From: Arthrobacter globiformis NBRC 12137 | Lineage (GTDB): Bacteria > Actinomycetota > Actinomycetes > Actinomycetales > Micrococcaceae | NCBI RefSeq assembly: GCF_000238915.1 | Contig: NZ_BAEG01000098.1 | Location: 1 to 45,923 of the forward strand | DNA: 45,923 bases | Direction of reading: 5' to 3' | In this document: in pieces, positions 1 to 8,078 of the stretch | How the letters are laid out: the number at the start of each line of letters is the position of its first letter | How positions within the stretch are numbered: the first letter of the stretch is position 1 | Notes under the pieces: model-generated | What the model was told of the DNA's origin: nothing | Seen by the model: the letters and a program-made list of their open reading frames with translations, nothing else | Database searches by the model: none | Program-made: the position numbers and the translations under genes

Positions 1-56
1 GTCTGGCGGGCATATTAGAACTGCCTCATGCCTGTTGCGGACCTACCCGCCGACTG

Positions 57-71
57 GGCTAGCTTCTAGCC
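57..71. other. Short perfect inverted repeat at window edge
   Basis: GGCTAG and CTAGCC pair around a CTT loop, just beyond the 3' end of the TauE/SafE-type gene on the minus strand. It could form a small hairpin, but no U-run follows, so a terminator role is only possible. The remaining first 114 bases hold no recognisable gene. Confidence 0.25.
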
Positions 72-114
72 AGCGCATGGCGTGGCGGACGGCAGCCCCG
101 CCCGGGAGCCAGGC

Positions 115-909
115 TCAGGCGAAGTTCTCCTGCCATACGTCGAAGGCGAGTTTGACGATCAGGGCGGAAACCACCACGAGGAACACCACACGCACGAACT
201 TGCTCCCCTGCTTTACGGCGGTGCGCGCGCCGAGATAGCCCCCGGCCATGTTCGCGGCGCCCAGCAGCAGGCCGACTCCCCAGAGCAGGGACCCGTGCGG
301 GAGGAAAAATATGAGTGCCCCGGCGTTCGTCGCCATGTTGACGATCTTCGCCTTGGCGCTGGCCTCCAGGAAGGCGTACCCCATCGCCGAAACCAGTGCG
401 ATGACCAGGAATGATCCGGTGCCGGGCCCGATCAGGCCGTCATAGAACCCGATCACGGCCCCGATGGCGCAGGCCACCACGTAGTGTGTTCGGCCGTCGT
501 GCCTGAGCTCGGTGAGGTGTCCGGCGTCGGGCTTAAGGGCGGTGAACAGCGCGACGGCGACCAGCGCCACCACGATGATCGGCTTGAACACCTCTGCCGG
601 CAGCCGGGTGGCCAGCAGCGCCCCGCCGAAGCTGCCCGCCAGCGCGATCGCGGCCATGGGTACGGCCGTCCCCAGATCTGGCCGGACACGGCCGTAGTAG
701 GTCACGGCGCTGGTGGTGGTGCCGAAGATAGAGCCCATCTTGTTGGTGGCCAGTGCCTGCACCGGGGTGATCCCCGGCACGAGCAGCAGCGCCGGCAGCT
801 GCAGCAGGCCGCCGCCGCCCACGACGGCGTCCACCCAGCCGGCGGAGAAGCCAGCCACCACTATCAGGACAATAGTGGCGAGCTGGATCGACTCGAACCC
901 TGAAACCAC
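115..909 (-). CDS. Sulfite exporter TauE/SafE family (TSUP) membrane protein
   Basis: 264-residue polytopic protein with about eight hydrophobic segments. The N-terminal helix is followed by a glycine-rich GWVDAVVGGGG stretch, and a second half-repeat carries GFYDGLIGPGTGSF near residues 155-168; this internal duplication is typical of the TSUP (TauE/SafE) family. Members move small anions such as sulfite, sulfoacetate or organosulfonates across the membrane, but the substrate cannot be read from sequence. Length is normal. The start is GTG at 909, with only a weak ribosome site. It begins 15 nt after the proS stop on the same strand, so it is probably co-transcribed with proS, which says little about function. 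Family assignment is secure; substrate unknown. Confidence 0.88.
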   Translation of the reverse strand: MVSGFESIQLATIVLIVVAGFSAGWVDAVVGGGGLLQLPALLLVPGITPVQALATNKMGSIFGTTTSAVTYYGRVRPDLGTAVPMAAIALAGSFGGALLATRLPAEVFKPIIVVALVAVALFTALKPDAGHLTELRHDGRTHYVVACAIGAVIGFYDGLIGPGTGSFLVIALVSAMGYAFLEASAKAKIVNMATNAGALIFFLPHGSLLWGVGLLLGAANMAGGYLGARTAVKQGSKFVRVVFLVVVSALIVKLAFDVWQENFA

Positions 910-924
910 TTAGTGGATCGGCGG

Positions 925-2736
925 TCAGTTGCTGCGGACGGCGTTGACCACGTAGTCAACTGCCTTGTCCACGGCCACGTTTTCAGCCTCGCCGCTGCGG
1001 CGGTCCTTGATTTCGACGACGCCGTCCGCCAGTCCGCGGCCGACGGCAAGGATGGTGGGTACGCCAACAAGCTCGGCGTCGCCGAACTTGACGCCGGGGG
1101 AAACCTTGGGCCGGTCATCGTAGATGACCTCCAGGCCCGCGTTTTCCAGCTCGAGGGCGAGCTGCTCCGCGGCAGCGAAGATCTCCTCGCCGCGGCCGAC
1201 CGCCACCACATGCACATCAGCCGGAGCCACGGAGCGGGGCCAGACGAGGCCCTTGGCGTCGTGGTTGGATTCCGCCAGGGCGGCCACGGCACGGGTGACA
1301 CCCACGCCGTAGGAACCCATGGTGACCACGACCTGCTTGCCGTTCTGGTCCAGGACCTTCAGTTCCAGCGCTTCGGCGTACTTGCGACCCAGCGCGAAGA
1401 TGTGCCCCATCTCGATGCCGCGGGCCGTTTCGAGCGGTCCGGACCCGTCAGGGGCTTCATCGCCGGCGCGCACTTCGGTGCATTCAATGACGCCGTCCCA
1501 CGTGAAGTCGCGTCCCGCGACGAGCCCGTAGACGTGCTTGCCGGCCATGTTGGCACCGGTGATCCATGCCGTGCCGCTGACGACGCGCGGATCCACCAGG
1601 TAGAGGAGCTTGGCCGCACCCTCCAGGCCAAGGAGGGGTGCGTCCAGCGACATGCCCGGGCCGAGGTAACCACGCACGATGAGCGGGTTGCGGGCCAGGT
1701 CCTCCTCGCCCGCGGCTTCCACGGCGATCTCGCCGGCCACCGGGAGGTAGGCACCGATGTTGGCCTCGACGCGCTTGAGGTCCACGCCCCGGTCTCCGGG
1801 GACGCCGAGGACCACGATCTGGCGTTCCCCGGTGGGCAGGGTGACGGCGAGGACAACGTTCTTGAGGGTGTCAGCGGCAGTCCAGGGGCCGCCGTCGGCC
1901 TCGCTGCGCGGCGCGAGATCGTTGGAGGCAGCCACGAGCGTGTCGATCGTGGGAGTGTTCGGGGTGTCCCGGATCTGCGCGGCCGGAGCGTTGGTGAAGT
2001 CGATCTCGGCGGGAACCACAGTGGTCACGGCTTCGACGTTGGCGGCGTAGCCGCCGGCCGAGCGCACAAAGGTGTCCTCGCCGACGTCGGTGGGGTGCAG
2101 GAATTCCTCGCTCCTGGAGCCGCCCATGGCGCCGGCCGTGGCCGTCACGGGAATGACTTCCAGGCCCAGCCGCTCGAAGATCTTCAGGTAAGCCGCCCGG
2201 TGGGCGGAGTAGCTGGCGTCCAACCCGGCGTCGTCGACGTCGAACGAGTAGGAGTCCTTCATGATGAATTCGCGGCCCCGGAGGAGTCCGGCGCGGGGAC
2301 GCGCCTCGTCGCGGTACTTGTTCTGGATCTGGTAGATGCTCAGCGGCAGGTCCTTGTACGAGGAGTACAGGTCCTTCACCAGGAGGGTGAACATCTCCTC
2401 ATGCGTGGGGGCCAGCAGGTAGTCGCCGCCCTTGCGGTCCTTCAGCCGGAACAGCCCTTCGCCATACTCGGTCCAGCGGTTGGTCGCCTCGTAGGGCTCC
2501 TTCGGGAGCAGCGCGGGGAAGTGAACTTCCTGGGCGCCGATGGCGGCCATCTCTTCCCGGATGATCTGTTCCACCTTGCGCAGGACGCTCAGTCCCAGCG
2601 GCAGCCAGGTGTAGATGCCCGGAGCCGCGCGGCGGATGTATCCCGCGCGCACGAGCAGGCGGTGGCTGGCCACCTCGGCGTCGGCGGGGTCTTCACGCAG
2701 TGTGCGCAGGAAAAGCTTGGAGAGTCGAAGAACCAC
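925..2736 (-). CDS. proS: Prolyl-tRNA synthetase (class II, bacterial long form)
   Basis: 603 residues, the expected length for the bacterial ProS with an editing insertion. It charges tRNA-Pro with proline in the cytoplasm. Class II motif 1 lies around residues 38-60 (PGIYTWLPLGLSVLRKVE). Motif 2 is at 141-160 (YRDEARPRAGLLRGREF and MKD). The YbaK-like editing insertion spans about 220-400, motif 3 (GSYGVGVTRAVAALAE) is around 450, and an anticodon-binding domain forms the C terminus. Start is GTG at 2736 (MVLRLSKLFLRTLRED), which matches the conserved N terminus of actinobacterial ProS; no clear Shine-Dalgarno precedes it. It follows the GNAT gene after a 291-nt gap, so it probably has its own promoter. 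Confidence 0.97.
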   Translation of the reverse strand: MVLRLSKLFLRTLREDPADAEVASHRLLVRAGYIRRAAPGIYTWLPLGLSVLRKVEQIIREEMAAIGAQEVHFPALLPKEPYEATNRWTEYGEGLFRLKDRKGGDYLLAPTHEEMFTLLVKDLYSSYKDLPLSIYQIQNKYRDEARPRAGLLRGREFIMKDSYSFDVDDAGLDASYSAHRAAYLKIFERLGLEVIPVTATAGAMGGSRSEEFLHPTDVGEDTFVRSAGGYAANVEAVTTVVPAEIDFTNAPAAQIRDTPNTPTIDTLVAASNDLAPRSEADGGPWTAADTLKNVVLAVTLPTGERQIVVLGVPGDRGVDLKRVEANIGAYLPVAGEIAVEAAGEEDLARNPLIVRGYLGPGMSLDAPLLGLEGAAKLLYLVDPRVVSGTAWITGANMAGKHVYGLVAGRDFTWDGVIECTEVRAGDEAPDGSGPLETARGIEMGHIFALGRKYAEALELKVLDQNGKQVVVTMGSYGVGVTRAVAALAESNHDAKGLVWPRSVAPADVHVVAVGRGEEIFAAAEQLALELENAGLEVIYDDRPKVSPGVKFGDAELVGVPTILAVGRGLADGVVEIKDRRSGEAENVAVDKAVDYVVNAVRSN

Positions 2737-3027
2737 GGGTAGGTGTCCGTTTCTGGGGGAAGTGCTGATTGTCTGGGTACTAATCTACCGGCTGGGCAGC
2801 AGTACAGGATTCCGGGTCCTGTGGTAGCCGAACAGGAAAGCCACGCCCCACAGGAGAAGCCCCTGGCCGTTTCCGGCTGGTCATCCCTGCGGTGGCGTGG
2901 CTTCGCGGCCGGTCATGCCGCTAATTCTCTGAGACCACCCGAGTCCGTAAACGCGGTTACAAAGAACCTATGTGATAGCCGTCACCGATTCCAAATCCGC
3001 TTTGGCGGGCCGAGGTTGGGCCGCAGG
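2737..3027. other. Intergenic leader region between GNAT gene and proS
   Basis: No credible gene. It holds a CRP-like palindrome (2971-2986), a possible proS -10 box (TAGATT on the minus strand, near 2780), and an imperfect stem whose outer arms are GCCACGCC (2840-2847) and GGCGTGGC (2894-2901). The stem lies upstream of the proposed -10, so it would be in DNA or a read-through transcript rather than in the proS leader. I see no T-box features. Confidence 0.4.
2971..2986. promoter_or_regulatory. CRP/GlxR-like palindrome upstream of proS
   Basis: TGTGATAGCCGTCACC matches TGTGA-N6-TCACA at 9 of 10 arm positions. It lies in the GNAT-proS gap, upstream of proS. A cAMP-receptor-family site is an inference from the pattern only; a single near-match is expected by chance in a window this size. 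Confidence 0.3.
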
Positions 3028-3924
3028 CTAGAAGAGAACTGTAGCGAAGGTCCCCACCTGGCGGAAGCCAACGCGTTCGTACGTTGCCCGCGCCCGGGAG
3101 TTGTAGTCATTGACGTAGAGGCTGGTGACGGGTGCCATCTTCTGGGCCAGCAGCACCACGGCCGCCATGTAGCCGGCGCTCAGCCCGAGCCCCCGGTGGG
3201 TGGGATTCATCCATACCCCCTGCACCTGGGTGACCTCGGCCGTGACAGCGCCGAGTTCAGCTTTGAACACGACTTCGCCGTCCTTCAGGTGGACAAGGGA
3301 GTGGCCCTGGCGGATGAGGCCTGCCACCCGGCGGCTGTAGAAGTCGCGGCCGCCGAGGTAGGGCGAGTAGCCAACCTCCTCCTCGAACATCGCCGCGCAG
3401 GCCGGGAGAATGGCGTCAAAGTCTGCGTACTGCCCAAATCCCAGCTGCCAGTTCGGCTCGACGGCGGGAGGCCCGGTGATGGTCATGAGCGGCTGGTCGG
3501 CCCGCACCTCGTGCGCCAGGTGGCCCAGCTCCTCCAGGTGGCGGTGGAGGGCAAGGACCGTGGCGGCCGGTCCGAAGATCGACGCGTACCGGCGCCCGGA
3601 GCGGTGGGCCGCAGCAGCAACCGGTCCGGCCAGCTCGGGGTCGAGCTGGACGGGGACCAGGTTGGCGCCCGCCCAGCAGGCGCCAACCAGCACGTCGTCG
3701 TCGAATACGCCCAGGACGTTGGCTCCGCCCGGGGTGGGCGCGGCGGAGTCCGTGGACTCCAGGTGCGCCAAAATGAACACGTTGGCTACGGGATCGTTCT
3801 CTGCCAGTTCGCGCAGTTGACGGGTGTCCGCAACACCAAGTACCCGGACGGTGGCACCGTCCGGCGCGGGGCCGTCCTTATGAGACGCTAACCACGGGGC
3901 TACCCTTGACAGCATCTTCGCCAT
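3028..3924 (-). CDS. GNAT-family N-acetyltransferase with N-terminal DUF4081 domain
   Basis: 298 residues in two halves. An N-terminal DUF4081-type region (about 25-150; LRELAENDPVANVFILAHLE) is followed by a C-terminal GNAT fold. The acetyl-CoA loop is VQGVWMNPTHRGLGLS, and the typical C-terminal NDYNSRARATYERVGF motif is present. It would transfer an acyl group from CoA to an amine; the acceptor is unknown. The gene sits directly after ispG in many actinobacteria (M. tuberculosis Rv2867c position). Its start overlaps the ispG 3' end by 47 nt. A GGGGGAGG sequence precedes ATG 3924 by 3 nt and the in-frame ATG at 3915 by 12 nt, so the exact start is uncertain. Confidence 0.88.
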   Translation of the reverse strand: MAKMLSRVAPWLASHKDGPAPDGATVRVLGVADTRQLRELAENDPVANVFILAHLESTDSAAPTPGGANVLGVFDDDVLVGACWAGANLVPVQLDPELAGPVAAAAHRSGRRYASIFGPAATVLALHRHLEELGHLAHEVRADQPLMTITGPPAVEPNWQLGFGQYADFDAILPACAAMFEEEVGYSPYLGGRDFYSRRVAGLIRQGHSLVHLKDGEVVFKAELGAVTAEVTQVQGVWMNPTHRGLGLSAGYMAAVVLLAQKMAPVTSLYVNDYNSRARATYERVGFRQVGTFATVLF

Positions 3925-5044
3925 CGGCCTCCCCCATCTCTTCCGCGATACGCATGGCCTCTTCGATCAGTGTCTCAACAATCTGGCTCTCGGGGACAGT
4001 CTTGATGACCTCGCCCTTCACAAATATCTGGCCCTTGCCGTTGCCTGAGGCGACGCCGAGGTCCGCTTCCCGTGCTTCGCCCGGACCGTTGACGACGCAG
4101 CCCATGACGGCGACGCGCAGCGGGATCTCCATTCCCTCGAGCCCGGCGGTGACCTGCTCGGCGAGGGTGTAGACGTCCACCTGGGCGCGCCCGCACGAGG
4201 GGCACGAGACGATTTCCAGCTTGCGGGGCCGCAGGTTCAGCGACTGCAGGATCTGGTTGCCCACCTTGATCTCCTCGACGGGAGGGGCGGAGAGGGACAC
4301 GCGGATGGTGTCCCCGATGCCGCGCGAGAGGAGGGCGCCGAAGGCCGTGGCCGACTTGATGGTTCCCTGGAAGGCGGGACCGGCCTCGGTTACGCCGAGG
4401 TGCAAGGGCCAGTCGCCCTTCTCGGCGAGCATTTCGTAGGCAGCCACCATGACCACCGGGTCATTGTGCTTGACGGAGATCTTGAAGTCGTGGAAGCCGT
4501 GCTCCTCGAACAGCGAGGCTTCCCAGACTGCCGATTCGACCAGGGCCTCCGGGGTGGCCTTGCCGTACTTCTTCAGGATGCCCGGTTCCAGCGATCCGGC
4601 GTTCACGCCAATGCGGATGGACGTGCCGTGGTCCTTGGCCGCCTTGGCGATCTCCTTGACCTGGTCGTCGAACTTGCGGATGTTGCCCGGGTTGACGCGC
4701 ACTGCCGCGCAGCCGGCCTCGATGGCCGCGAAGACGTATTTCGGCTGGAAGTGGATGTCAGCGATGACCGGGATCTGCGACTTCCGGGCGATGATCGGCA
4801 GCGCTTCAGCGTCATCGGCCGACGGGCACGCCACTCGGACGATGTCGCAGCCGGAGGCGGTCAGCTCGGCGATCTGCTGCAGTGTGGCGTTGATGTCCGT
4901 GGTGGGCGTGGTGGTCATCGACTGCACGCTGATGGGGAAATCGGAACCGACGCCGACAGAGCCCACTTTGATCTGGCGCGTCTTGCGGCGGGGGGCAAGG
5001 ACGGGCGGCGGTGCGGATGGCATTCCCAGGCTGACCGAGGTCAC
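3878..5044 (-). CDS. ispG: 4-hydroxy-3-methylbut-2-enyl diphosphate synthase (MEP pathway)
   Basis: 388 residues, normal for bacterial IspG/GcpE. It reductively opens methylerythritol cyclodiphosphate to HMBPP, the penultimate step of isoprenoid precursor synthesis. The three [4Fe-4S] ligands are visible: C281 and C284 in SCPSCGRAQVD and C316 in MGCVVNGPGE. The TIM-barrel half is at about 20-270. Start is GTG at 5044 with a good AAGGAG site 5-6 nt upstream. It follows yciI after 39 nt and overlaps the GNAT gene. dxr of the same pathway lies 3 kb away on the same strand, separated by rseP and the SatD-like pair. Confidence 0.98.
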   Translation of the reverse strand: MTSVSLGMPSAPPPVLAPRRKTRQIKVGSVGVGSDFPISVQSMTTTPTTDINATLQQIAELTASGCDIVRVACPSADDAEALPIIARKSQIPVIADIHFQPKYVFAAIEAGCAAVRVNPGNIRKFDDQVKEIAKAAKDHGTSIRIGVNAGSLEPGILKKYGKATPEALVESAVWEASLFEEHGFHDFKISVKHNDPVVMVAAYEMLAEKGDWPLHLGVTEAGPAFQGTIKSATAFGALLSRGIGDTIRVSLSAPPVEEIKVGNQILQSLNLRPRKLEIVSCPSCGRAQVDVYTLAEQVTAGLEGMEIPLRVAVMGCVVNGPGEAREADLGVASGNGKGQIFVKGEVIKTVPESQIVETLIEEAMRIAEEMGEADGEDAVKGSPVVSVS

Positions 5045-5083
5045 GTGGACTCCTTGAATTCGAAAATCGGTGATGCGGGGCGG

Positions 5084-5377
5084 CTAGGCTGCGTGCTCAG
5101 CCAGGAGGCCGGTCACGGGTGCCCATTCGGTGGTTCGGGTGCCGGAAATGACGCCCGCAGCAGCGAAGGGATCCTGCCGCAGGACCTCGTTGAGTGCAGC
5201 TTCGTCGGCCGCCTTGAAAATGAGCAGGGCGCCCGCACCGTCGCCGTAGGGTCCGCTGGCAAGAAGCGTGCCGTCCTGCGCGAGTCCTGCAGTCCATTCA
5301 CGGTGGGCGGGGCGGGTGGCCGCGCGCGTTTCGGAGGACTCGGCGTCGTATACGTACTCAACAGCAAAAACAGTCAT
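5084..5377 (-). CDS. YciI-like (YCII domain) protein
   Basis: 97 residues forming a single ferredoxin-like YCII domain, with the family-conserved His (H25 in TRPAHREW) and Asp (D46 in GPYGDGAG). YciI proteins are small dimeric cytoplasmic proteins of uncertain catalytic role; some act as dehydrochlorinases or antibiotic-ring enzymes, others have no known reaction. The ATG at 5377 lies 6 nt after a TAGGGT box, so this looks like a leaderless transcript start and probably the promoter for yciI-ispG-GNAT. No function should be read from its ispG linkage. Confidence 0.88.
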   Translation of the reverse strand: MTVFAVEYVYDAESSETRAATRPAHREWTAGLAQDGTLLASGPYGDGAGALLIFKAADEAALNEVLRQDPFAAAGVISGTRTTEWAPVTGLLAEHAA

Positions 5378-5383
5378 AGAGAT

Positions 5384-5389
5384 ACCCTA
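5384..5389 (-). promoter_or_regulatory. -10 box of a leaderless yciI promoter
   Basis: TAGGGT on the minus strand is followed by 6 nt (ATCTCT) and the yciI ATG. No Shine-Dalgarno lies in between. The arrangement predicts transcription starting at or within a base or two of the start codon. Confidence 0.45.
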
Positions 5390-5402
5390 TCCCGCGGCCG
5401 GG

Positions 5403-5945
5403 CTAGCCGAGGAGCACGACCTTCGTGAAGGCTGCGACTCCCGCTGCCCACAGCATGGAGGCCAGGGTGCCGATGATGAACCGCTCCGCCGCCACGGGCG
5501 TTTCCTTGAGTTCCGCAAACCGGCCCAGGCCCTTGATGGCCACCACGTAGGCGATGGCCACGGGCTGCCCGGCCAGGATGGCAAGGCAGACGGCCAGCCG
5601 CTCGAGCACGCCGATGATGGCCCCGCCCCGGAGAATCCGTGTGGCCGGGGCGTCGCCGCCAGATGCCGGCGCGGCAGCCGTGCCGGCGCCCACCGTAATG
5701 TCGCCGTTGACTGTATTGGCTCCGTCCCCTGCGGCCCGGTCCCCCGGGGCCGGGCTGTCCGCCGTTGCAGGGTTGTCCACCGTCACATCCGCCGAAGGAT
5801 CGTCGGCGCTGTCCCGGCCGGCGCCAGCGGCGGCGGCATCGGCTTTGTCGTCGATGGTACGGGCCAGCCGGAAAACCAGGGCCGTGACAGGCCAGCCCAC
5901 GAATCCGGCCGCCAGCAGGGCGGCTGCGATCCAGACAGCGTTCAC
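5403..5945 (-). CDS. Membrane protein paired with the SatD-like gene
   Basis: 180 residues from GTG 5945. A hydrophobic N-terminal helix (about 5-28) is followed by a long Ala/Asp/Gly/Pro-rich, probably disordered linker (about 38-105). Two or three membrane helices at the C terminus include LAVCLAILAGQPVAIAYVVAIKGLGRF and the final FIIGTLASMLWAAGVAAF stretch. The start is fixed by a GTGA overlap with the upstream SatD-like stop and a GAGGAG ribosome site 4 nt before it; a longer reading to 6056 would run through that gene. No catalytic motif is visible and the function is unknown. Strict translational coupling suggests it works with the SatD-like protein. Confidence 0.75.
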   Translation of the reverse strand: MNAVWIAAALLAAGFVGWPVTALVFRLARTIDDKADAAAAGAGRDSADDPSADVTVDNPATADSPAPGDRAAGDGANTVNGDITVGAGTAAAPASGGDAPATRILRGGAIIGVLERLAVCLAILAGQPVAIAYVVAIKGLGRFAELKETPVAAERFIIGTLASMLWAAGVAAFTKVVLLG

Positions 5946-6640
5946 GGTTCTCCTCGGTTGTTGTCGCCGCCGCCCTGGGCCCCGGGGGCGAGGTTCTTCA
6001 GGACGAGGCGGTGGGCGGTCGCCAGCAGCATTTCCACTGCCGGCCTTGCGGCCCATTCTTCCTGCCAGCCCGACCGGAGGACGGTCCGGCTCACCGACTG
6101 TTCGCTGATTCCCAAGTCACGGGCAACCTGTTTCTGGAGCCCGTGGCGTCCGGGGCCCTGCTCCCGCGTGGCTCCGCTTTTCGCGCGGAGGGCATCCACC
6201 ACGCGCCACTGGGCCTCGGTCCGGTCCTGCACCAGCCTTCCGACCAGGCGCAGCACCGCTTCCGCGTTGGCGCACGCCACGACGGCCTCGTGCTCGCGTG
6301 TCCCCGCCACCACGGCCGCGGGGACATGGCTCGCCGCTGACTTGGCCCGCTCCACCGCCCGGCGCGCGGCAACAAAGGCAGGCCCGGACCCTTCGCGGGG
6401 GCTGGCGTCCGGCGCCAACTCCCCCGGGCCGATGCCTATTCCCACGTACCAGTGCCCGCTTCGCAGCGCATGCAGCGCCACTTCGACCACGAGGTCAGGG
6501 TCCTGCAGAACCCCCTGCACTTCGTCGCCGACGGAGCGTTCAAAGCGGACACCAGAATGGCCGCCGAGTGCTCCAAGGAGCTCGGGCACGCGGTCCGCGT
6601 CATTGGTGCTGCCGCGCTGGTCGATGGTCAGAACGTACAT
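5942..6640 (-). CDS. SatD-family protein with helix-turn-helix region
   Basis: 232 residues. The N terminus (MYVLTIDQRGS) and FERSVGDEVQG are typical of SatD-like proteins, whose N-terminal half resembles a nucleotide-cyclase-like fold. Residues about 165-190 (LQKQVARDLGISEQSVSRT) form a good helix-turn-helix, so a DNA-binding role is likely. It overlaps the following membrane gene by 4 nt (GTGA). Upstream are a strong promoter and repeated palindromic sequence, suggesting autoregulation. The family is poorly characterised, and the SatD name derives from loosely related proteins. The assignment rests on motif recognition, not on a search. Confidence 0.72.
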   Translation of the reverse strand: MYVLTIDQRGSTNDADRVPELLGALGGHSGVRFERSVGDEVQGVLQDPDLVVEVALHALRSGHWYVGIGIGPGELAPDASPREGSGPAFVAARRAVERAKSAASHVPAAVVAGTREHEAVVACANAEAVLRLVGRLVQDRTEAQWRVVDALRAKSGATREQGPGRHGLQKQVARDLGISEQSVSRTVLRSGWQEEWAARPAVEMLLATAHRLVLKNLAPGAQGGGDNNRGEP

Positions 6641-6646
6641 GGCTAA

Positions 6647-6675
6647 ACCGTATCCGGCTTATATCTCCGAATCAA
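6647..6675 (-). promoter_or_regulatory. Promoter of the SatD-like operon (leaderless)
   Basis: On the minus strand TTGATT (6675-6670) and TACGGT (6652-6647) are separated by 17 nt. The -10 box is 6 nt from the ATG at 6640. Spacing is ideal, and the start codon would be at the transcript 5' end. One copy of the operator-like repeat overlaps the -35 box. Confidence 0.6.
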
Positions 6676-6705
6676 TCATTTAGGGCTGATTTCTCGGAAT
6701 CAGCC
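6664..6705. promoter_or_regulatory. Repeated palindromic operator candidate upstream of the SatD-like gene
   Basis: TCTCCGAATCA (6664-6674) and TCTCGGAATCA (6692-6702) are direct repeats with one difference, 28 bp apart. The second lies inside a perfect inverted repeat, GGCTGATT (6684-6691) and AATCAGCC (6698-6705). The first overlaps the -35 region. The arrangement fits binding by the gene's own HTH protein, but that is inference. Confidence 0.5.
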
Positions 6706-6727
6706 GATCGGGGGTGAGATTCAAAGA

Positions 6728-8059
6728 TCAGCCGAAGAGATTCACCGGCTTCACGATGTCGGCATAGATCAGCAGCGCGCCCATTCCCATGAGCAGCGCG
6801 GCCACAACGTAAGTCACAGGCAGCAGCTTCGCGATGTCGAAGGCGCCCGGGTCAGGTTTGCCGAGCAGCTTAGCCACCCGCCGCCGCACCGCCTCGTAGA
6901 GTGCACCGGCGACGTGGCCGCCGTCGAGCGGGAGCAGCGGGATCAGGTTGAAAACGGCCAGGGCAAAGTTCAGTCCGGCGAGGAGTCCCACCAAGGCGGC
7001 AAGCCGGGCCTGGACAGGCACTTCCTCCATGGCGGCCACCTCGCCGGCCACGCGGCCAACGCCCACCACACTGATGGGGCCGTTGGGGTCGCGGGGTTCT
7101 TCGCTGAACGCCGCCTTGGCGACGCCGGCAACCCTGGCCGGCAGATTAAGCACCACTCCGGCCACCTGCTTGATGTTCTCCCCTGCCATGGGCAGGACGG
7201 ACGACGCCGGCTGGGGAACCAGGGCGGTCTGCGCACCGATGCCCAGGAAGCCGACGTCCTGGTACAGGAGCTTTCCGGCGTCGTCCTTTGCCTGGCGTCC
7301 GTCGGCTCCGACCACAGGGCGTGCGGACAGGACGGGGGTGACGGTGCTGGTCACCGGTGAGCCGTTGCGCTCCACGGTGATGGACACTTCCTTGCCGGCG
7401 GAAGCGCGGATCCAGCCCGTGAGCTGGTCCCAGCTGGTGACGGGCTTTCCGTCGAAGGAGGTGATGACGTCGTTGGGCTTGAGTTGGGCTGCAGCTGCCG
7501 GTGTCGGCTTGCAGTCGGCGGAGTCCGGGTCGACGGTCTCCCCCGCCTTCACCTGGCACTTGGAGACGTCGGCGATGGTGGTGGTGGGCTCGGAGATGCC
7601 GAAGCCCATGAGCAGCACCGCTGTGAGGACGAGGCCGATCAGCAGGTTCATTGCCGGCCCGCCGAGCATGACGATGATCTTCTTCCAGACCGGGAGCCGG
7701 TAGAACACGCGGTTCTCGTCGCCGGGACCCACATCTTCGTGGGCCATGGAGCGGGCCTCGCTGGCCAGCGTCTGGAACATGCCGGTACTGGACGGGCGCA
7801 CCGAGCCGTCGTCCTTGTTGGGCGGGTACATGCCGATCATCGACACATAGCCGCCAAGGGGCAACGCCTTGAAGCCGTACTCGGTCTCACCCTTTTTGGT
7901 CGACCAGAGGGTGGGGCCGAAGCCGATCATGTACTTGGTGACGCGCACCTTGAACAGCTTGGCGGGCACCAGGTGGCCCACCTCATGCAGCGCAATCGAT
8001 ACCGCGATGCCGACCGCCACAAAGACGACACCAAGAATAAAAAGGATGACGGGACTCAT
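6728..8059 (-). CDS. rseP: Site-2 protease, M50 family (RseP/Rip1-type)
   Basis: 443 residues. It is an intramembrane zinc metalloprotease that cleaves membrane-anchored regulators such as anti-sigma factors. The HEVGH zinc motif is at 25-29 in the first membrane helix. The third ligand motif, NLIPLLPLDGGH, has its Asp near 379. A PDZ domain lies between (about 185-270), preceded by an unusual loop with two Cys (SKCQVKAGETVDPDSADCKP). The last helix ends near the C terminus. It lies 19 nt after dxr on the same strand, the conserved dxr-rip order of actinobacteria. The ATG at 8059 is well placed but the ribosome site is weak. The usual next gene, ispG, is displaced by the SatD-like pair and yciI. 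Confidence 0.95.
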   Translation of the reverse strand: MSPVILFILGVVFVAVGIAVSIALHEVGHLVPAKLFKVRVTKYMIGFGPTLWSTKKGETEYGFKALPLGGYVSMIGMYPPNKDDGSVRPSSTGMFQTLASEARSMAHEDVGPGDENRVFYRLPVWKKIIVMLGGPAMNLLIGLVLTAVLLMGFGISEPTTTIADVSKCQVKAGETVDPDSADCKPTPAAAAQLKPNDVITSFDGKPVTSWDQLTGWIRASAGKEVSITVERNGSPVTSTVTPVLSARPVVGADGRQAKDDAGKLLYQDVGFLGIGAQTALVPQPASSVLPMAGENIKQVAGVVLNLPARVAGVAKAAFSEEPRDPNGPISVVGVGRVAGEVAAMEEVPVQARLAALVGLLAGLNFALAVFNLIPLLPLDGGHVAGALYEAVRRRVAKLLGKPDPGAFDIAKLLPVTYVVAALLMGMGALLIYADIVKPVNLFG

Positions 8060-8078
8060 GCTTCAGATCTGCTGCTTC

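Noticed and set aside
913..2742. 609-codon open frame on the plus strand opposite proS
   Set aside because: It mirrors proS codon structure in a high-GC genome; proS motifs are unambiguous and the antisense product matches nothing.
2737..3027. T-box or other riboswitch upstream of proS
   Set aside because: No T-box sequence, specifier loop or antiterminator; only an imperfect stem lying upstream of the likely promoter.
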